Below, one piece after another: positions 59,425-64,000 of a stretch of DNA of 64,000 nt. The first letter of the stretch is position 1, and each line of letters starts with the position of its first letter. The notes beneath the pieces are model-generated. The model had not been told where the DNA came from and searched no databases. It saw only the letters and a program-made list of their open reading frames with translations. The position numbers and the translations under genes were made by a program. The DNA comes from Clostridium estertheticum (GTDB lineage Bacteria > Bacillota > Clostridia > Clostridiales > Clostridiaceae), in NCBI RefSeq assembly GCF_011065935.2, contig NZ_JAAMNH020000001.1, positions 1,757,001 to 1,821,000 on the forward strand, written 5' to 3'.

Positions 59425-60612
59425 ATGAAGAATGTGATTGATGAATTAAAAGCTTCCTTTGTTTTAAAAAGTAAAGAAATAGAAAGGATAAAATTATATG
59501 TTGTTAAAAAGTATCCTAATAACTCTTCTAAAGAAAATGCCTCCATATTATCAAAGACTATGTATGAAATTATTGATAAGAATTTAGAAGGAATAAATAC
59601 AAAGCAGAAGCAGAATATTAAAAGAAACATTATGAAAAGCACAATTTTAAAAGACAAGGAAAATATATTAAAATGGGATGTTTTTAACGCCTATATTATT
59701 GAATCAGAAGAGAATCCGCAGCTTAAAATCTCACTTATTGAATGGATAAATAAGAATCAAAAAAATACTGTATCCCAGAAAAATTTTGAAGAATATCTGG
59801 ATTCATTGCATAACTCAAGTGATATAAAAAAATCATCTTATATAGAAATTAAATCACCAGCTAAACATCAAGGGGTATCAGCTTTCAAACATAATTTTAG
59901 AAGTGCATTACTCAAATATAAAAAACAATTAGCATTAAAAATTAATAGTATTTCAAAAGAAGTAGAGGCTGTTTTAAATAAAATTTATTCCACCAAAATA
60001 GCACTTTCTGTATTAGCTTTATTGATACTGTTTTTATATTTATTAAATAATCCCATTAATAGCGGTGAATTTCTAGGAGATAAAAATGAAAGGCCACAGG
60101 TTTATGCATCAAATATTGAAAAATATGATTTATATGTTACAGACGCAATGAGTTATCATCCTTATCTACCAGATTATTTTAATTACAAAACCATTGATAA
60201 AGACAAATTATTGAATTTTTTAAAGACGAGAAATTCAATGCTTGCCGAGGAACCCTACTTCTCTGCTATAATTAGAGCTTCTAGGGAGTTTAATTTAAAT
60301 CCACATGTATTATTTGCTATTACTGGTCAGGAACAGTCTTTCGTTCCAAAGAGCGATGAAAACGCGCAAAAGATTGCAAATAATCCCTTTAATGTATTCC
60401 ATAGCTGGAAAGAATATAATACTAGTATTTACGATTCTAGCAGAATAGCTGCTAGAACTGTTATTAACCTGGCTAAGGACAAGCCTGTTGATATTGATAT
60501 TTTTGATTGGATAAATAATAAATATGCGAATGATAAAAACTGGGGAAGCGGAGTTAGGAAAATTTTTGAGATGCTTGATGAATTATTATATGACTTTCAT
60601 GTTAAGAAATAA
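59425..60612 (+). CDS. Membrane-anchored lysozyme/glucosaminidase-like protein
   Basis: This 395-residue protein has a charged N-terminal part (about 1-190), one membrane segment (about 191-210; KIALSVLALLILFLYLL) and a C-terminal extracytoplasmic domain (about 255-392). The domain's FNLNPHVLFAITGQEQSFVP (Glu near 302), NNPFNVFHSWKEYN and NDKNWGSGVRKI resemble glucosaminidase or transglycosylase-like muramidases. The domain order suggests type II orientation with the muramidase outside. It may trim peptidoglycan. The N-terminal cytoplasmic part has no family I recognise. GGGGTAGGTTTAAAGTT precedes the ATG. It is flanked by papain-like hydrolases. Confidence 0.72.
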   Translation: MKNVIDELKASFVLKSKEIERIKLYVVKKYPNNSSKENASILSKTMYEIIDKNLEGINTKQKQNIKRNIMKSTILKDKENILKWDVFNAYIIESEENPQLKISLIEWINKNQKNTVSQKNFEEYLDSLHNSSDIKKSSYIEIKSPAKHQGVSAFKHNFRSALLKYKKQLALKINSISKEVEAVLNKIYSTKIALSVLALLILFLYLLNNPINSGEFLGDKNERPQVYASNIEKYDLYVTDAMSYHPYLPDYFNYKTIDKDKLLNFLKTRNSMLAEEPYFSAIIRASREFNLNPHVLFAITGQEQSFVPKSDENAQKIANNPFNVFHSWKEYNTSIYDSSRIAARTVINLAKDKPVDIDIFDWINNKYANDKNWGSGVRKIFEMLDELLYDFHVKK

Positions 60613-60695
60613 GTATAATTATTTTTTATATAGAGTATTAGTAAAATGTAGGTTATATTTTAAGTAGAGATTTTATGAAATAGGGGGAAAAAATA

Positions 60696-61598
60696 ATGGA
60701 AAATCAAAAACATACTATTACCATGAGTATGAAGTTAGAATTCGATAAAAAGGAATATAATGCTATTAAAAGTCTAGAAGCTATTTGCTATGAAAAACAA
60801 AAAACTAATTTAAAATTAGAGCTTGATTTTAAGATGTACCAAAGAAAGAATTCCATTAAAAATAAAATTATGGCGGAGTTCTTCTACTACGACAATGAAA
60901 TTCTGGTGGGTTATTTAGGTTTATGTAATTTTCATGGAACCTCAGTAGAAGTCAGTGGTATGGTACACCCTGAGTTTCGCGGAAAAGGTATTTTTAAAAA
61001 GCTATATTTGCTTGCTCAGGAAGAATGGCAAAAATTATGCCCGGCAGAGGTGTTAGTGCTATGTGACCATTCATCGAGTTCTGGGTTAGCTTTTATAAAT
61101 AGGATTGGGGCTGAATATGGATCTTCTGAGTACAAGATGTGTTTAAATAAAAAAGTTCTTCAGGCTAACTCTAACAAAGGTATTAAACTCAGAGTGGCAA
61201 CTAATAAAGATACCATTGAAATTGAAAGGCAAAGTTCTATTTATTTTGGATCTCCGGAAAAAGAAGCTGATAATGAAGAGGATATAGAAAATACTTCAAT
61301 TCAGATTGACGATAATTTTATTAGTTACATAGCTGAACTTGAGGGGAAAACTATAGGAAAGATTCATATCAGTACTACTGATAATGAAGGTTTTATTTAT
61401 GGATTTGGAGTACTTCCAGAGTATAGAGGAAAGGGCTATGGACGAGAAATTTTATGCTTAGCACTGGATATATTGAAGAAAAAACAGGTGGATAATATTT
61501 TTCTTGATGTTGCTACCGAAAATAAAAAGGCACTTGGACTTTATGAGTCCTGTGGCTTTGAAGAGATTTCTGTAATGGATTATTATATAGTATCTTAG
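60696..61598 (+). CDS. Tandem double-GNAT acetyltransferase
   Basis: This 300-residue protein contains two GNAT modules. The first (about 10-150) has LVGYLGLCNFHGTSVEVSG and the loop VHPEFRGKGIFKKL (about 90-103). The second (about 160-298) has GKIHISTTDNEGFIYGFG and VLPEYRGKGYGREIL (about 245-259). Both have the R/Q-x-x-G-x-G loop for acetyl-CoA, so either or both may be active. MshD-like or Eis-like proteins use such pairs. It lies between the muramidase-like gene and the second papain-like gene, and could modify an envelope component. AGGGGGAAAAAATA precedes the ATG; an intrinsic terminator follows. Confidence 0.8.
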   Translation: MENQKHTITMSMKLEFDKKEYNAIKSLEAICYEKQKTNLKLELDFKMYQRKNSIKNKIMAEFFYYDNEILVGYLGLCNFHGTSVEVSGMVHPEFRGKGIFKKLYLLAQEEWQKLCPAEVLVLCDHSSSSGLAFINRIGAEYGSSEYKMCLNKKVLQANSNKGIKLRVATNKDTIEIERQSSIYFGSPEKEADNEEDIENTSIQIDDNFISYIAELEGKTIGKIHISTTDNEGFIYGFGVLPEYRGKGYGREILCLALDILKKKQVDNIFLDVATENKKALGLYESCGFEEISVMDYYIVS

Positions 61599-61605
61599 AA
61601 TACTC

Positions 61606-61644
61606 GGGACTGACATCAGCTGGATTGATGAAGGTCCTTTTTTT
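61606..61644 (+). terminator. Intrinsic terminator
   Basis: GGAC-tg-ACATCA pairs with TGATG-aa-GGTCC and is followed by TTTTTTT. It ends the 58-61.6 kb transcript, so the second papain-like gene has a separate promoter. Confidence 0.75.
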
Positions 61645-61804
61645 AATGATTTGAAATTTATCTAAGGTAGTGTAATATTTTGTGTTTTGGGAAATAATTA
61701 AATTAAGAATTATAATATAATTAATCATTCTTTATTTAAACAATTATGATTATGTATATCAAGTTTAATTGATTTATATTTAGTTGGTTGCGAGGAGAGG
61801 TAAA

Positions 61805-62479
61805 ATGGAAAAGTATATTTATGTTGTGATTTCGAAAACACCAACTTTTACAGGAAAGATGGTTAGAAAGTTTTTAAATGCAAAATATAATCATGCTTCA
61901 ATCAGTTTGGATGAAAATTTAAGCCAAATGTATTCCTTTTGTAGATTCTCAATTAGCAACCCTCTTGTAGGTGGAATTGTCAGAGAAAGTGCATTTACTC
62001 TTACATTAGAACTTGATGAGGATGTTCCAATTAAAGTATATCGTATACCTTTAACCATTGAAAAATACAAATTAATAAGTAAATTTATAGATGATACATA
62101 TAATGATGTTGAGGTATATTACTATAATTTCCTTCAGGCCATTGGGATTATGTCTAATAAAAAGCATACTGTTTATAAGACATATATATGCTCTGAATTT
62201 GTCATAGAAGCATTAATGCGAGGAGGAATCAACCTTACTTCATTAAAACCATATCAGATAACACCAACAGATATTTGTGGTATTATGAGGCAATTTATTT
62301 ATTATTCAGGAAATCTCTACGACTATCCATTTAGGCAGAAGATAAAAACAAAAGATGATGAGTTTTTCTTTTGCAAAACAGGTATTCTCTATGAAGGGGT
62401 AAATACTCTTAGACACTTTTGGAGGGTAATGTCTAGAGATAGGAACAGTAAAAGGGAGAATAGCAGGAGTAGGATTTAA
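61805..62479 (+). CDS. Papain-like cysteine hydrolase, paralogue 2
   Basis: This 224-residue protein is a close paralogue of the 58670-59323 product along its length (KYNHASISLDENLSQMYSFC against the same segment there). It keeps His 30 and Cys 129 at identical positions. The difference is concentrated in the C-terminus, where it has a longer basic tail (RDRNSKRENSRSRI). GAGGAGAGGTAAA precedes the ATG. The two copies suggest a dosage or specialisation effect rather than a decayed duplicate, since both retain the catalytic residues. It is followed by a repeat-containing terminator. Confidence 0.72.
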   Translation: MEKYIYVVISKTPTFTGKMVRKFLNAKYNHASISLDENLSQMYSFCRFSISNPLVGGIVRESAFTLTLELDEDVPIKVYRIPLTIEKYKLISKFIDDTYNDVEVYYYNFLQAIGIMSNKKHTVYKTYICSEFVIEALMRGGINLTSLKPYQITPTDICGIMRQFIYYSGNLYDYPFRQKIKTKDDEFFFCKTGILYEGVNTLRHFWRVMSRDRNSKRENSRSRI

Positions 62480-62493
62480 ATTATTGAATTTAA

Positions 62494-62541
62494 TGTGAGA
62501 TGCCAGGTGTCACGTGGGTGGCACTGGCTATCTCACATTTT
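62494..62541 (+). terminator. Terminator enclosing dispersed repeat copy 7
   Basis: TGTGAGAT-GCCAG pairs with CTGGC-TATCTCACA followed by a run of T. The apical part holds GTGTCACGTGGGTGGCAC (62507-62524), a copy of the dispersed repeat on the minus strand. Confidence 0.7.
62507..62524 (-). repeat. Dispersed palindromic repeat, copy 7
   Basis: GTGTCACGTGGGTGGCAC is the reverse complement of the consensus with one change in the left arm. It is embedded in the apical part of a terminator. Confidence 0.75.
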
Positions 62542-62545
62542 TTTA

Positions 62546-62737
62546 TTACCAGGTATGTCCTTCAGTGCATTTGTGATTACCAGAATGTCCTTCACTTAAT
62601 TCACATTTTCTTACTCCACACTTAGGGCAGGAATGACTGCAATGAGCTGTAGTTTCATCATTATTAGAAGAATTAATTAGTTGGCCTTTTACTAATAGTT
62701 CCTTTTGCATAAAACCATCATAGGGTAAACCTGCCAT
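62546..62737 (-). CDS. Small Cys/His-rich protein
   Basis: This 63-residue protein has CSHSCPKCG, KCELSEGHSGNHKCTEGHTW in its C-terminal half, that is Cys residues spaced as a double zinc-binding motif with His ligands, while the N-terminus (LPYDGFMQKELL) is apolar. I do not recognise a family. AAGGAGATGTTGTAAG precedes the ATG. It is convergent with the papain-like gene across the repeat-containing terminator. It may be a zinc-binding accessory protein. Confidence 0.6.
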   Translation of the reverse strand: MAGLPYDGFMQKELLVKGQLINSSNNDETTAHCSHSCPKCGVRKCELSEGHSGNHKCTEGHTW

Positions 62738-62908
62738 CTTACAACATCTCCTTGTAGTTTATTCTTATAGTTATTATTTGATTATTAATGATATATATTC
62801 GTAGTTTATATTGCTAAAATTCTCAATATTTAAACAAATCATAATACAAGTTTAACCTGTTCTTAACCTTTCAGGCATATAATGAAAACATAAGGAGATG
62901 AAGATAAT

Positions 62909-63487
62909 ATGAAAAATTTAAATATATGTATTGATATTGATGGAACAATTACGGATGCTTATTATTGGCTTAATATTACCAATAAATATTTTAACAAAAA
63001 TATTACTGAGGAGCAGATAACTAAATATTATATCCATGAGGTAATGGGCATTAAACAGAGCGAATATGAGGAATTTTATGATAAAAATAAAATTCAAATT
63101 CATTCAGAGCAAAAGCTTCGCGAAGATGTGCAAATTGTTATAAAAAGATTAAGTTTGATGCATAATATATATTTCGTTACAGCAAGAGAAAAATCACTCA
63201 CTATGTTAACTCATTCATACTTAAGGAAAAATAGAATTTTATATGATGATTTGTTTGTTTTAGGTAGTCATTATAAAGTGGATAAAGCAAGAGAATTAGA
63301 ATGCAATGTGTTTATTGAAGATAATTATGATAATGCAGTTCAGCTATCAGATGCAGGATTTAAGGTTCTTTTGTTAGATGCTAATTATAATCGAAAGCCA
63401 CTAAATGAAAATATAGTTAGGGTTTATAGTTGGAAAGAAATATACTCAACAATTAATAAACTGATATTACAAAGCAAGGCAATGTAA
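62909..63487 (+). CDS. HAD-type 5' nucleotidase/phosphatase
   Basis: This 192-residue protein begins with the HAD motif ICIDIDGTITD (Asp 8 and Asp 10), followed by a small cap domain (about 20-80), VTAREKS (motif II, about 90-96), HYKVDKARE (Lys, about 122-130) and IEDNYDNAVQL (motif IV, about 135-145). It matches the deoxy(pyrimidine) 5'-nucleotidase/YqfW-like group. AAGGAGATGAAGATAAT precedes the ATG. It removes phosphate from a nucleotide or sugar phosphate, and its exact substrate is unknown. Confidence 0.82.
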   Translation: MKNLNICIDIDGTITDAYYWLNITNKYFNKNITEEQITKYYIHEVMGIKQSEYEEFYDKNKIQIHSEQKLREDVQIVIKRLSLMHNIYFVTAREKSLTMLTHSYLRKNRILYDDLFVLGSHYKVDKARELECNVFIEDNYDNAVQLSDAGFKVLLLDANYNRKPLNENIVRVYSWKEIYSTINKLILQSKAM

Positions 63488-63507
63488 TATCAGTTTATTT
63501 TATTTTG
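63458..63507 (+). terminator. Terminator overlapping the end of the HAD gene
   Basis: AAACTGATATTAC and GTAATATCAGTTT pair over 13 bases with a loop that includes the last codons of the gene, and T-rich sequence follows. Confidence 0.75.
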
Positions 63508-63617
63508 GGGAAATATAAAATCTAAAACTGTTTACTGTAGCAGGATATAATGATACTATTTAACCATAATATAACATTAGTGACAGATAATATTTATTTA
63601 TATGGCGGAGGGGTAAA

Positions 63618-64000
63618 ATGTATAAAAAAATAATTACATTATGGGTTATCTTGCTTGCAGTGGCAATGATAGGCAGTGGATGTTCTAACTCATTAAAAGA
63701 AGAAAATGTGAAACTAACCAAAGTAATTAGTACTATGAAAGAGCAAAATAGTAAGCTTGAAAATTCAATTGTGGAATTAACGGTAGAATCTAAAAATTCA
63801 AAAGCTAAACTGAAGGATTTAGAAGCAAGCAATGCTTTCATAAGTGAGCAAATATCTAAACAAAAAAATAGTGTTTATCCAATATATTCAGCTGATGTAA
63901 ATAGCTATGCTAAGAAGATACATTTTGGTACTTATATAGCCGAGAATTTATCATTAAAAAATAAATTGGATGCCCTTGCTAAAGCACTGTCAGAGGTTAA
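63618..64000 (+). CDS. Lipoprotein with coiled-coil region, 3' end outside window
   Basis: The frame begins ATG at 63618 after GGAGGGGTAAA, and 127 codons are visible before the window ends. The N-terminus has a basic residue pair, a hydrophobic stretch and GSGC, a slightly unusual lipobox, so the Cys near residue 22 is probably lipidated. The following segment (about 25-75) has the heptad pattern of a coiled coil (KLENSIVELTVESKNSKAK). A further domain begins at about 95 (SYAKKIHFGTYIAENLSLK) and may match the GerMN-type fold, but too little is visible to be sure. No function is assigned. Confidence 0.7.
   Translation, partial: MYKKIITLWVILLAVAMIGSGCSNSLKEENVKLTKVISTMKEQNSKLENSIVELTVESKNSKAKLKDLEASNAFISEQISKQKNSVYPIYSADVNSYAKKIHFGTYIAENLSLKNKLDALAKALSEV

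Noticed and set aside
1227..62524. Repeated GTGCCAC...GTGGCA elements as a CRISPR array
   Set aside because: Copies are kilobases apart, on both strands, with no regular spacers and no cas genes in the window.

Overview
The window is AT-rich DNA with strong GGAGG-type ribosome binding sites, short intergenic gaps and families typical of motile, anaerobic Firmicutes: CheV, large chemoreceptors, iron-dependent butanol-type dehydrogenase, T-box and Mn2+ riboswitch leaders, and MerR regulators fused to methyltransferases. It looks like a chromosomal segment of a Clostridium sensu stricto species. The species cannot be told from the sequence alone. No rRNA, tRNA, CRISPR array or intact prophage is visible.

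Layout. 0-8 kb: the end of an ABC-2 exporter operon, a phosphodiesterase, an AraC regulator, a MerR-zinc ribbon-methyltransferase fusion with an MFS pump, and a stray fragment of a purine nucleoside phosphorylase (PNP) gene. 8-14 kb: a lipoprotein behind a 23-bp G homopolymer, a transposase-like 651-residue protein, an integrase stub, and a tyrP-tdc operon for tyrosine decarboxylation. 14-17 kb: a LacI-type regulator with its own palindromic operator, the intact PNP gene and a peroxiredoxin. 18-26 kb: an accessory island with five methyltransferase genes (one fused to MerR, one split by an 11-bp duplication), three GNAT acetyltransferases plus one truncated, and a Nudix hydrolase. 26-41 kb: CheV, a SNF2/SWIM pair, a BmrCD-like heterodimeric ABC exporter behind a long attenuator-like leader, a DHA2 pump with two matching operators, and two chemoreceptors. 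42-47 kb: a P-type cation ATPase under a yybP-ykoY (Mn2+) riboswitch and gltX under a T-box. 47-54 kb: an unidentified switch-like leader before a GNAT gene, a decayed methyltransferase, a second GNAT, an S51 peptidase, a MATE pump, an AraC regulator with a GH39-like tail and a HAD phosphatase. 54-64 kb: an NADH-dependent butanol dehydrogenase, an MFS pump with a 45-bp palindromic operator and an ArsR-like regulator, then an envelope-related cassette in which two paralogous papain-like hydrolases bracket a membrane muramidase-like protein and a double GNAT protein.

How it works together. Much of the segment concerns export or chemical modification of small molecules (seven transport systems, numerous GNATs and methyltransferases), and many of these genes have cis-acting RNA or operator control that can be read directly. 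Three leaders deserve most attention: 31109-31637, where two terminators are mutually exclusive with a 12-bp long-range pairing behind a small translated ORF; 46927-47020, with overlapping antiterminator and terminator stems and no family I recognise; and the Mn2+ riboswitch at 44625-44698. A dispersed palindromic repeat with core GTGCCACCCACGTGGCA occurs seven times between genes. Several loci show recent decay or potential reversibility: the G23 tract, the 11-bp duplication, and truncated GNAT, methyltransferase, integrase, LRR and PNP fragments.
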